DNA of 39,537 nucleotides from Hepatocystis sp. ex Piliocolobus tephrosceles. Lineage: Eukaryota; Apicomplexa; Aconoidasida; Haemosporida; Plasmodiidae. A program made the position numbers and the translations under genes. Shown in pieces: positions 9,676-19,631 of the stretch; the stretch's first letter is position 1; every line of letters begins with the position of its first letter. The DNA lies in assembly GCA_902459845.2 (NCBI GenBank), contig CABPSV020000047.1, positions 1 to 39,537 on the forward strand. The letters are read 5' to 3'. The notes below the pieces were generated by a model. It was given only the letters and a program-made list of their open reading frames with translations. It had not been told where the DNA came from and searched no databases.

Positions 9676-10620
9676 TTAGTTTGTTGAGGTAGCTTTGTAA
9701 AAGCTCAAAATATTAAAATTCAAAAGTTGAGAATTATTTGAATAAGAATAAATATAATCTATAATTTTACAATTTAGTGTTCCTGGGTTTTTTTCTGTTT
9801 CATATGCTTTAGAAGCAGCTAGTTTATAAAGTAGTGTAGCAGCTGTACATGCTATAAACATATCTGTCGGTAAAACTGCAGAAGCAGCAGCACATAATCC
9901 ACCAATTGCACAACCAGAACCTGTAAGTTTTTCTAAAATGTTTAAATCGTAATTAATTTTAGCTATGTAATTAGCACATGGGCTAACGATTATATCTGTT
10001 TTGGATGTAAGTACAACAGTACAATTATGTTTTAAAGCAACACGTCTTGCACTGTTAATTGCTTCATTTTCAGCTATTATATTTATACTGTTGCTACTAT
10101 CAACCCCTTTACCATAAAACTTTTCTTTATCTATGTATACTATTTCTGATAAATTTCCTTTAATTATATTTGGTTTACATTTTTTTATAATTTCTTTTAT
10201 AATATCTGTTCTGTATGATGTTGCTCCAATAGCTATTGGATCTAAGATTAAAATAAATTTATTATCTGATTTATCTTTTCGTATTTTTTCCAATATTTTT
10301 ATATTTTCAACTTGAGTTGTATGTAAACCTGCATTTAAATAAGTACAAGAAGAAACTGACGCAAATTCTTTTACTTCTTTGGGGTTATCAATCATAGCAG
10401 GTGAAGCACCAAATGCTAATAAACTGTTTGCAACTTTTTCAGTTGTTACTCTGTTAGTTATACAATGTACTAATGGATTTAAAGTTTTAACTTTTTCGAT
10501 GCATTTTATTATATTATCTTCATATTCTTTTACATTATTTAATTTAGTCAAAACAGAAAACTGCCTACCATTCAAAAAAATAAATGTATGCCGCTTCATA
10601 TTATTTCTAAACAAAAACAT
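9676..10620 (-). CDS. thiM: Hydroxyethylthiazole kinase
   Basis: Phosphorylates 4-methyl-5-(2-hydroxyethyl)thiazole with ATP, supplying the thiazole half of thiamine phosphate; a ribokinase-like fold enzyme. The open frame extends to 10743 but begins there with GTG and a Phe-rich translation of A-rich leader. ATG at 10620 gives 314 residues; ATG at 10599 (better context, A at -3) gives 307. Numbered from 10620, the family signatures are LVHCITN (about 50-56), GASPAM (71-76), DPIAIGA (126-132), PNIIKGNLSE (149-158) and the anion-hole/active-site TGSGC (232-236). All are present and length is near that of other ThiM proteins. No clear targeting signal is seen, so cytosol is likely. It is convergent with gyrB and divergent from ftsH1. 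Confidence 0.96.
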   Translation of the reverse strand: MFLFRNNMKRHTFIFLNGRQFSVLTKLNNVKEYEDNIIKCIEKVKTLNPLVHCITNRVTTEKVANSLLAFGASPAMIDNPKEVKEFASVSSCTYLNAGLHTTQVENIKILEKIRKDKSDNKFILILDPIAIGATSYRTDIIKEIIKKCKPNIIKGNLSEIVYIDKEKFYGKGVDSSNSINIIAENEAINSARRVALKHNCTVVLTSKTDIIVSPCANYIAKINYDLNILEKLTGSGCAIGGLCAAASAVLPTDMFIACTAATLLYKLAASKAYETEKNPGTLNCKIIDYIYSYSNNSQLLNFNILSFYKATSTN

Positions 10621-10764
10621 TAAAAACAAATCATCAAAAAGGGAAGTAAAGACGATATAAAAAAGGGAGGAAAAATAGGGAATAACAAAAAAATACACAC
10701 CGAATAAAACAAAAAAACTAACAAACACATTAAAAAAATACACATACAGCTAAAACGGGTGTAC

Positions 10765-10795
<31 letters not shown>

Positions 10796-10865
10796 ACAAG
10801 AAAATGGGACTTTAACAACAATTATAAATTATAAGTAGTCAAAAATAAAACAATAAAAAAAAAAA

Positions 10866-11008
10866 TAAATAAATATAAAAATAAATATAAAAATAAATAT
10901 AAAAATAAATATAAAAATAAATAAAAAAATAAATATAAAAATAAATATAAAAATAAATATAAAAATAAATAAAAAAATAAATATAAAAATAAATATAAAA
11001 ATAAAAAA
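10866..11008. repeat. 12-bp A/T array upstream of thiM
   Basis: Copies of ataaatataaaa with occasional substitutions, about 245-390 bp upstream of the thiM ATG. It generates Phe/Ile/Tyr-rich antisense frames that are not genes. Confidence 0.9.
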
Positions 11009-11080
11009 AAAGTAAAAGAATAAATAAAAAAAAAAAAGAATAAATAAAAAAAAAAAAAGAATAAATAAAAAAAAAAAAAA

Positions 11081-11111
<31 letters not shown>

Positions 11112-11514
11112 CGGGTATATATTATAGAATTGTAATTGACATTGGTAAAGATGTCGCATTCAATTTTTTTAATAAAAACTACTACAACAAGCAATATAAA
11201 AACTATTATCTCGTAGGTGAGGTAAATAAATTAAAAATCGATCGTAACCATTTTAAATGGAAAAAGCTTAAGTAACTAACAGATAATTCAAAAAAAAAAA
11301 ATTATTTTTTTCATACATAAAACAAAATAAACGGAGCAATATTGTAAATCTGGAAGAAAAAAAATAAAAAATAAAATAAAATTTATTATTATAATAAGTA
11401 GCATAAAATAGTAACCATTTTTGTACCATTTAAAATGTTAAAAAGGAGGTAATAATAAAAAAACTATAACACAAGCAATGCTGTTATCAAGTATGTGAAT
11501 AAGTGTGTGGGAAA

Positions 11515-11553
<39 letters not shown>

Positions 11554-11865
11554 GCGTATGTACGCGAACATCATGTTTTTAAATCAATGTTTTATTAATA
11601 AGCAAACACATAACAGTAAAACACGTACACGTGTTTACATATATTTATATATTTTTGCTGAAAAGTAGCACGGAGTAAAGAAAAACGTGCTAATTATAAA
11701 GTTTAAAAAATTGTGGAACATTTACAAAAAAAATATGCGTAGTATACTTAATTATTTACATTTATAATGTCATAAAAGCCGGAAATGCTGAAACACATAT
11801 TAAAACAAAAAGGGGGAGAGAATAAGGAAAACAAAACATATGATACGTATATACATACATAAGGT

Positions 11866-11933
11866 GCGTTTATACATACTATGCGTTTATACATACTATG
11901 CGTTTATACATACTATGCGTTTATACATACATA
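11866..11933. repeat. 17-bp tandem repeat, four copies
   Basis: Four copies of gcgtttatacatactat, the last diverging at its end. The array is relatively G/C-containing for this intergenic region. Confidence 0.9.
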
Positions 11934-12262
11934 TGCATTGAACTCTAAGGTAAAATGTCAAGTAAAAATAAAAAATATATTTTTGTGGAAATAGCTTTTT
12001 TTTTTTTTTAATAAAATGTTGTTATTTCTTTTATTCTGTCATAATCTTTTTTTTTTTTTTTTTAATTTAAATATATAATATACGGTTTGAGCAAAACCCT
12101 TGTATAAACGTGTACTCATTTATATGTATAAGAAAACAGTGCAGTTATAAAAATAATGAGTAAAATAAAATAAGCTAAAAGAGAAGTGAAAAGGAACAAA
12201 TAAAGAGAGAAAAAAAAAAAAAAAAAAAGAATAAGATCCCAATTAAGTATAAATGTTATGAG

Positions 12263-12305
<43 letters not shown>

Positions 12306-12377
12306 AAAACAAAAAAAAAAAAAAAAAAAAAAAAAAAATGAGCTATCAAAACAGTTAAACCAAACAATAGCTGAATA

Positions 12378-12598
12378 ATATTTTAATATGTTGGATATTT
12401 TAATATGTTGGATATTTTAATATGTTGGATATTTTAATATGTTGGATATTTTAATATGTTGGATATTTTAATATGTTGGATATTTTAATATGTTGGATAT
12501 TTTAATATGTTGAATACTTTAATTTGTTGAATATTTTAATTTGTTGAATATTTTAATTTGTTGAATATTTTAATTTGTTGAATATTTTAATATATTGA
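12378..12598. repeat. 17-bp minisatellite, 13 copies, two sub-families
   Basis: Head-to-tail copies of atattttaatatgttgg. Roughly the first eight end in ttgg; later copies change to ttga and ttaatttg, so the array has two blocks. It lies about 0.8-1 kb upstream of ftsH1. Confidence 0.95.
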
Positions 12599-12981
12599 AT
12601 GCTGTTTTAATATGTTATAAGGTGGTACAAGAGTAAATAAACAACAAAAACTCATTTGATAATAATTTATATTTCATGATTATGAAAAATTATATATTTC
12701 ATCAATACCATTGTTGTAAAAAAAAAAAATATATACATGTATGTATATTAAAGAATTATACACCGACTTGTTTTATACGTATGTATGTATATAATTCCCT
12801 AAATTATAAATTTATTTGGCAAAGCGGTGAAAGTTGTACATTTGTTTTCTTTAACCTTTTAAACATGTTTTATACATATCATTTAAATATTTTTTTTTTT
12901 TAATTTTTTTTTTTTTATAATTTATAATTTATAAAATGTTAACATTGCGATGAGTTGCAACAGTTTATAAAAATACATATA

Positions 12982-12984
<3 letters not shown>

Positions 12985-13022
<38 letters not shown>

Positions 13023-13070
13023 ATGTATATATGTATATATGTATATATGTATATATGTATATATGTATAT
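12985..13070. repeat. TATATG-type array
   Basis: Alternating gtatat and gtatatat units that run into the region upstream of ftsH1. Simple sequence. Confidence 0.9.
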
Positions 13071-13227
13071 AGTGATATGTACGGGTTGTTGCCTAACATA
13101 GGTACACTGTTAATGTTTTGTTTATAGGCAAATTCGCCTACGTTTTTGATGTTACCATATATCTTACAAAAAATATAAACTATAATTTGTTTGAGATATA
13201 AAATAAGTAATTCACATACGTTCACAG

Positions 13228-13231
<4 letters not shown>

Positions 13232-13276
<45 letters not shown>
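13232..13276. repeat. (TA)n microsatellite upstream of ftsH1
   Basis: About 22 uninterrupted TA repeats, ending about 110 bp before the ftsH1 ATG, so within the probable 5' UTR or core promoter. Confidence 0.95.
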
Positions 13277-13279
<3 letters not shown>

Positions 13280-13319
13280 ATCTAGGTACAAGTACGAGCA
13301 TAAATATACACACACGTTT

Positions 13320-13370
13320 ATGCACTCAGTGATATATACGCAAGAAGACTTTTCCCCCCAAATTCCTTAA
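13320..13370 (+). promoter_or_regulatory. 16-codon uORF in the ftsH1 leader
   Basis: ATG at 13320 begins a 16-residue frame ending at TAA 13368-13370, 18 nt before the ftsH1 ATG and in the same frame. The stop separates it from the main ORF, so it cannot be an N-terminal extension. It could modulate translation if included in the mRNA. Confidence 0.4.
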
Positions 13371-13388
13371 CAATATATAATTATACAT

Positions 13389-16300
13389 ATGCATAAATAT
13401 TACAATAACGTCGTAAATAAAATTATGACTTCTAGGCATGACAAGGAAAATATTTTGTCAAGTGACTCCGAAAAAAAACAAGATGATGATGATACTCCAT
13501 TATTAAATAATAATAATAATAATAACACAAAGGAAAAAAAGAAAATAAAAAAAAATAAGAATGATAAAAAAAATAAAGGTTTTAAAAACACATTTTATTA
13601 TAGAAGAAATAAAAAATGGAACTACTTTATAATATTTTTTTTAGGTATATGTTTTGGTTTTGCTATATGGCCTTTTTTTATGACGATAATTACATATAGG
13701 TTGTTTTCAAAAGATAATTTTAATAATCCTAACTTTACAACCAATAATAATAATTCATTGAAACCTTACAGAAATGATAAAAACAGAAAAATCGATAATA
13801 ATCATAATAAAGGTCCTACATCAAAAGATGAATCAAACAAAAATATATCTCCACATTTTAAACCAATTAGATTTCAAGATATAGCTGGAATAGATGAAGC
13901 AAAATTAGAATTGTTAGAAGTTGTAGATTTTATAAAAAATAGAGAAAAATACCAAGAAATGGGTGCTAGAATGCCTAAGGGTGTATTACTAGTTGGTCCA
14001 CCTGGTTCAGGGAAAACTATGTTAGCAAGAGCAGTTGCAACAGAGTCTAATGTTCCATATATTTATACATCTGGACCCGAGTTTATTGAAATATATGTAG
14101 GTCAAGGAGCAAAGCGGATTAGACAATTGTTTGCTCATGCTCGATCAGTGGCACCCTCTATAATTTTTATTGACGAAATTGATGCGATTGGTGGTAAAAG
14201 AAGTTCTGCTTCTATTAATGGTGCTGGACAAAGAGAACACGATCAAACATTAAATCAATTATTAGTCGAAATGGATGGATTTAATAATACAATTCATGTA
14301 ATGGTAATAGCAGCAACAAACCGAATTGATACATTAGATAGTGCTTTATTAAGACCAGGTAGATTTGATCGTATAGTATATGTTCCTTTACCTGATGTAG
14401 GTGGAAGAAAAAAAATATTAGAAATTTATGTAAAAAAAATAAAAAGTAATTTAACATCAACAGATATAGAAAAAATGGCTAAATTAACACCTGGTTTTTC
14501 TGGTGCTGATTTGGAGAATGTAGTAAATGAAGCAACTATATTAGCAACTAGAAATAAAAAAAATTTTGTTACTGTTGATGAATTTTATGAAGCTAGAGAT
14601 AAAGTATCTATGGGTCCTGAAAGAAAATCATTAAGACAATCAGAACAACAAAGAAGGATAACTGCATACCACGAAGCAGGTCATGCTATTGTTGCATATT
14701 TTTTACATCCTAAAACAGATCCTATACATAAAGCGACTATAATATCAAGAGGTAATGCTTTAGGATATGTAGAACAAATACCAGTAGATGATAGACATAA
14801 TTATTTTAAAAGTCAGATGGAAGCAAAATTAGCAGTTTGTATGGGTGGAAGAACAGCTGAAGAAATTGTATTTGGAAAAGCAGAAACGAGTAGTGGAGCT
14901 TCTAGTGATATACATAGAGCAACAGAAATTGCATATAAAATGGTAACAGAGTGGGGTATGTCAGAAAAATTAGGTCCATTAAATTATAAACAAAGAATGG
15001 GTGATGGATATTCATCAAATAGATTATCACCAAAAACTATAGCTGATATAGAAGTAGAGGTAAAAACATTAGTGGAAAAAGGAAAAAATTTATCTGAAGA
15101 GATATTAAGAAAACATAGAAAAGAGTTAGATAGTTTATCTTTTGCTTTATTAGATAAAGAAACATTATCAGGTGAAGAGATTAAAAAGATTATAGATCCC
15201 AATAATTCAAGAGATTGTTCAATGAAAGTAGATTCTATTAATAAATATCAAAAGAATGATCCAGCTAAGGGTAAAAATGTAAATGGTAAAAAAAATGTAT
15301 CAGATAAGAAGGGAGAAAATGGAAATATAAGGGGAAGTAGTAATGGATTAGAAAATGTTCGTGACAATGAAATGAAGAATGTTAGGATTAACGATGTTGG
15401 TAATGGTGATCAAAGCACAAGTGATCTAGTAGATGACATTTTTGTTAAAAAAGATGTTGATACTGGTAGTGATTATAGTAGCAATAATGGTAGTGTTAGT
15501 GGTAGTGTTAGTGGTAGTGTTAGTGGTAGTGTAAGTGGTGGCGATGGTAAAAGTGATAACAGTGATAACAGTGGTAACAGTGATAACAGTGATAACAGTG
15601 GTAACAGTGATAACAGTGATAACAGTGGTAACAGTGGTAACAGTAGTAACAGTGATAACAGTGGTAACAGTAATAACAGTGGTAACAGTAGTAACAGTAA
15701 TAACAGTGGTAACAGTAGTAACAGTAGTAACAGTGGTGGTGATGGTTATANNNNNNNNNTAACAATATGAACAAGAGTAATAATGTTAGTGATAGTAATA
15801 AAAACCATAAAGAAGAAGAAAATAAATTTATAATTTATGATGAAAATAAAAAAGATATTATTAAAAAATATGCAAAAAGTATTGGTAATAATGTAAAAAG
15901 TAAAAAGAGAAAAGCAAAAAGCTTTGATAAAAACATTAACAGTAATAATATATTTAAAATTATAAATAACCATAATTCTCAAGGTAGTAGTCAAAATGTC
16001 AATTTCGAAGATACGCAAAGTCGTATTGAGTTATATAGTGAAATTATAAAAAATTGTGACTTAGAAAAATCGATTAAACACGAAAATGGTCATAATGGCA
16101 ATAGTAGTAATAGTTGTGATAGTAGTAGTAATAGTTGTGATAGTAGTAGTAATAGTTGTGATAGTAGTAGTAATAGTTGTGATAGTAGTAGTACCAATTT
16201 TGTAAAAAATATTAATGAATTTTTTAAAACCCATATAAAAAACCACACAAATTATGATCAAAGTAATGATAACGATAATTATAACTTTGATCAGACAAAA

Positions 16301-16432
16301 ACAAAATCTGTTAACAATTTCAATGAAATAGTAGATATTTCACATATAACAAATGTAAAAGACATGAAGAAATTTAATATATTTGAACACAACTTGAGTA
16401 AATTATTTTTATTTGACATTTTTAGCAATTAG
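13389..16432 (+). CDS. ftsH1: FtsH1 AAA+ zinc metalloprotease (apicoplast), interrupted by an N gap
   Basis: Membrane-bound ATP-dependent protease; P. falciparum FtsH1 is known to act in apicoplast biogenesis. In order: a polar Asn/Lys N-terminus, one transmembrane segment (about 79-103), then the AAA+ domain with Walker A GPPGSGKT (203-210), Walker B IIFIDEID (D262-E263) and the second region of homology with RPGR (322-325). The M41 peptidase follows with HEAGH (428-432) and the third zinc ligand D507. All catalytic residues are present. A long Asn/Ser/Asp-rich C-terminal tail of tandem repeats follows. Nine Ns (15751-15759) fall in this tail; the frame changes across them, but downstream sequence stays open with the same composition to TAG at 16430-16432. 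I read one gene of about 1010 residues with a mis-sized gap. No classical signal peptide precedes the membrane helix, so that helix may serve as signal anchor. Confidence 0.95.
15489..15536 (+). repeat. 12-bp GSVS-encoding repeat in the FtsH1 tail
   Basis: Four copies of ggtagtgttagt (the last with gta) encoding Gly-Ser-Val-Ser, right before the larger 9-bp array. Confidence 0.95.
15552..15731 (+). repeat. 9-bp SDN/SGN array next to the N gap
   Basis: Twenty 9-bp units of the form agt-(gat/ggt/agt/aat)-aac encoding Ser-X-Asn. It ends 20 bp before the nine Ns, which probably mark where the assembly failed in this array. Confidence 0.95.
15751..15759. other. Assembly gap (nine Ns)
   Basis: Nine unresolved bases inside the low-complexity ftsH1 tail. 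The upstream reading frame ends on the first base of a codon at 15750 and the downstream frame resumes with T at 15760 as a third base. A true gap length of 3k+1 would therefore keep the two halves in frame; nine does not. Confidence 0.95.
16103..16192 (+). repeat. 21-bp SSSNSCD-encoding repeat in the FtsH1 tail
   Basis: About four copies of a 7-residue unit (Ser-Ser-Ser-Asn-Ser-Cys-Asp). The regularly spaced cysteines are unusual for Asn/Ser linkers in this window. Confidence 0.95.
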
Positions 16433-16907
16433 GTTGAACATAAATCGTCCATAATGCTACTGTTACTACACTGATGGTGATGATAGCAGTAGTAGTATCC
16501 GTAGCAATAGCAGTAGAAATAGCAGTAGCGGTTATAATAATAAATATTTTTTTGTTTTTTTCAGTGTTATATTATACCTTAGCTTATTCACTACTTTGTT
16601 TCTGTTTTTTTTGTTTTTTGTTACTCCTTTGTCTTAGAAAATTAAGAAAATGTTTTTTTTTTTTTTTTTTTTCTTAATTATTATTCTAAACTGGTTTTAA
16701 TTATTATTATGTTCAATATACATAATATGTACATGAAGAACTTTATTTAGTTAGTACATATATATACATACATGTGTCTATATATTTAAAATTTTATGAT
16801 ATATTAATTGCAGGAATGTGTATGTTCGTAGTTATCTATGCAAGATTAAATTTTATATATAATTCTTATACATATGAATAAATTTTTTCTTTTTCTTTTC
16901 TTTTTTG

Positions 16908-16950
16908 AGACAACATATATACATGCAATTACCTGTATATATTGTTGTCT
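16908..16950. repeat. Imperfect hairpin in the ftsH1 3' flank
   Basis: agacaacatatatacatg faces ctgtatatattgttgtct across a loop of about 7 nt. The arms pair over 17-18 positions with one bulged base and one mismatch. It lies about 480 bp after the ftsH1 stop and could be a 3' UTR stem-loop; the function is unknown. Confidence 0.7.
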
Positions 16951-18033
16951 AACATGCACACGTATAAATATATGCAGTACATCCCACTTTGTATTTTTAA
17001 GTCTACACAGTTCATCTTATTAAAATGTTATTAATTTACGTATAAAATGTATATATATATATATGTATTTATTTATACACACGTACTGATATATAGTATA
17101 TGTAAAGTTTTTGAAAGTGAACTTTTTATTTATTTATCTACTTATTTATTTGTTTTATTAAATTATAAACAAATAAAATAACAACACAATTGACAAAAAC
17201 ACTTTATTTATTTTTTTTTTTTCCTTATCTTTTTTTCAAAAAAAAAATGAAAAATTTTATAAATAGTTCAATAACGTAGAGTAATATAATATGTCTTATA
17301 TGAAAAGTATTTTAAAATAGTTATGATAGCTATGCTTTGAATAGTTGTGAATATATATGTGGGTGTTTGGTTGACTATATATTTGCTTCAAAACAAAAAT
17401 AAACACATACATTTGTATTATATTTCTTCTAATGTTATGAACAAACTTTTTATTTCTCATTATTACTTTGTATAATTTTTTTTTATTTAATTAGATCTTT
17501 TTTATTGTCTGGGAGGTGTCTAATGTTTATATATATCTATATATATAATACATAAATGCATATATGTATGTGAATATGTAGAAGCACACACACACAACTG
17601 TGTATAATTGTGTCAATAAATTAAACTAATTTTTAAAAAAATTTCATTAAAATGAATAAAAAAATAATCGACAAAAAATATATATAATACATATATATTT
17701 TAAATTACAAATATAATAGCATTCAGTTCTTTTGATATAACACCGTTTAACACTTTGACACATTTTCACAAAAGTTGTTATTCCTCGATAAATTCAACAT
17801 TATGAAACGTTTTTTTAGAAAAATTTTTTTTGAAAAGTTTTTTTTGAAATATTTAATATTTTTTTAATAGCTTTTAAGTAAAACAGCAAAATAATTTTTT
17901 TTTGATATAATTTTAATGTATTTATAAAAATAGGGGGGTTTAATATTATCAATTTTTTTTAGCTATTAAAAAAAAAAAAAAAAAAAACAAAAAAAAAAAT
18001 CGGAACACACGCATACATGTACATGCACCTACA

Positions 18034-18039
<6 letters not shown>

Positions 18040-18076
<37 letters not shown>
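18040..18076. repeat. (TA)n microsatellite
   Basis: About 18 uninterrupted TA repeats in the upstream region of the giant gene, followed within about 30 bp by a short C run and a GTGCACGTG word. Confidence 0.95.
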
Positions 18077-18081
<5 letters not shown>

Positions 18082-18497
18082 ATACGTATCCCCCCGTATG
18101 TATTCGTGCACGTGTATATACTTTTTACCATTTGCGAGCTTTATGTTATTATATAACTTCTAAATTGAATTTATATAACTTTGTATATGTCATATTCATA
18201 TAAATACATACAAATGGATCCAAGTAGGTAAAAAGGTGTTAAATAATTACAACGAGGAAGCAATTTTTTTGAAAAAAAAATAGTTATGTGTTTTGATATA
18301 TTATTCTCAAGGAAAAAAAAAAAAAAAAAAAAAAAAATTATGTATATATGCTACATATATACAAATAAACAAAATATACTATGCATACAAACCAATACAG
18401 CGCAAAATCATAATAAAGAGTAATTAATGAAAAGGTCTTATAGCAATAAGTAAAAAAAAATATATAAAAGCTGTATCCCCTGCTTGAATTATTAAAG

Positions 18498-18534
<37 letters not shown>

Positions 18535-18639
18535 GATTTCGCGTTAAGTTTTTTTTTTTAATATATGATTATACGTATATGTATACATACATATACATAT
18601 ATATATGTTACTAAAACTTACCTTATGAAAACATGTTTC

Positions 18640-18672
<33 letters not shown>

Positions 18673-19289
18673 TATATGTATAAAATACAAATCTTTTATT
18701 TTGTGAGAGATACATTAATATATATACATATATTTTTTTAAAATATATTAAAAAAATGTTTTTTATATAAAAATACACTACATCAATAATATGTATATTA
18801 AATATACATGCATGTATATGGAAAATTACATAATTTCATTGATTTATTGTGAAATGAAAGTAATTTTTTGTAGTGAAAATATGTTTGGAAGATTATATAA
18901 AAATAAAAAAAATAAAAAAAAAAAAACCAAATATATATTTTTTTTTAATTGGCCCAGAGCACGTTGAGTATACGTGAATATCTACGTGCGTAAAAAAAAA
19001 AAATATATATACACATATATGTATATAGTCGTGTATACCACTTTAAACCATCACATGAACAAACATATGCATAAATACATATAGACATACAGGCGTGTAT
19101 GTATGTGTTTATATATACATGCGTATACCTACGTATACTTGTGTATATGCATATATGCAACATTAAAAAAGCATTTAAATATAAATGTCCATGAATTTAA
19201 TTTATATTTTTAAAAAAAGTTGCTTATTTTTAAGTTATGCCAACAATTTAATTTCTTAAAACGTATGTTTAAGTATAAAATATTTGTGC

Positions 19290-19321
<32 letters not shown>

Positions 19322-19601
19322 GTATGTATATGTGTATAAATATATAATACGTGTTAATATATTTATTCTATTTTTTTTTTTTTGTTTTTTGTTTTTTGTT
19401 CACATATCCAATACTTGTGGAAACTTTTTTATATGTTTAAAAAAATTTGTATTATATATATATATATATATATATATATTTTTAAGTTAATAATGCATAG
19501 TTAAATGCAACTATATTTAACAATTTTTTAAAATTTATCTCAAAAAAATAAATATATATACATATATGTATATATGTCGATATATATTTATACATTACCA
19601 A

Positions 19602-19631
19602 ATGAATAAATTATAGAATATGAAAATATGA
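19602..19631 (+). promoter_or_regulatory. Two tiny uORFs, one overlapping the giant-gene start
   Basis: ATG at 19602 opens a four-codon frame (MNKL) ending with TAG at 19614-19616. ATG at 19620 opens a three-codon frame (MKI) whose TGA stop (19629-19631) overlaps the main ATG (19628-19630) as ATGA. This is a stop-start overlap of the kind that can support termination-reinitiation. Whether it is used is unknown. Confidence 0.5.

Larger units (their letters stand above)
10621..13388. other. Divergent intergenic region thiM/ftsH1
   Basis: About 2.8 kb holding both 5' regions. It contains, in order, a poly(A) run, a 12-bp A/T array (10866-11008), more poly(A), a (TA)n run at 11523-11548, a 17-bp gcgtttata repeat (11866-11933), long poly(A) at about 12262-12338, a second 17-bp minisatellite (12378-12598), a TATATG array (12985-13070), a (TA)n run (13232-13276) and a short uORF. 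A 75-codon open frame at 12676-12903 has no recognisable features and is not called. Confidence 0.75.
16433..19627. other. Intergenic region between ftsH1 and the giant gene
   Basis: About 3.2 kb separating two same-strand genes. The first 100 bp carries an AGT/AGC-rich, coding-like stretch. An imperfect hairpin lies at 16908-16950. The rest is A+T-rich with (TA)n runs (18040-18076, about 18657-18677, 19453-19479), poly(A) runs and ATGTAT-type repeats. Close to 19628 there are two tiny uORFs. No tRNA, rRNA or additional protein gene is recognised. Confidence 0.75.

Noticed and set aside
10829..11194. Phe/Ile/Tyr-rich minus-strand frames upstream of thiM
   Set aside because: Simple A/T repeats read on the antisense strand, with no mixed-composition core.
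12676..12903. A 75-codon open frame with mixed composition
   Set aside because: No signal peptide, domain or neighbour logic, in a repeat-rich spacer; length is within what A+T-rich non-coding DNA gives by chance.
15520..15774. Open frames (Tyr/His/Cys-rich or Val/Thr-rich) overlapping the ftsH1 tail
   Set aside because: Shadow frames of the 9-bp repeat; the Asn/Ser frame continuous with the FtsH1 catalytic domain is the coding one.
15767..16432. A separate 221-codon gene starting at ATG 15767
   Set aside because: It begins 7 bp after the assembly gap and its composition continues the FtsH1 tail, so it is treated as the 3' part of ftsH1.
13389..16432. Bacterial origin of the window because of GyrB, ThiM and FtsH
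   Set aside because: Base composition, long A+T-rich spacers, Asn-rich insertions, the GyrB signal/transit leader and the giant coiled-coil gene all indicate an apicomplexan nuclear genome with plastid-targeted products.
16474..16677. A 67-codon frame with Val/Ala/Ile then Phe/Leu/Cys-rich sequence
   Set aside because: The first half is a shifted reading of AGT/AGC repeats and the second half a poly(T) region; more likely a relic or chance frame.
16433..19627. A possible tRNA or structured ncRNA in the long spacer
   Set aside because: No cloverleaf, T-loop consensus or G/C-rich paired block was found by eye; only one simple hairpin is reported.
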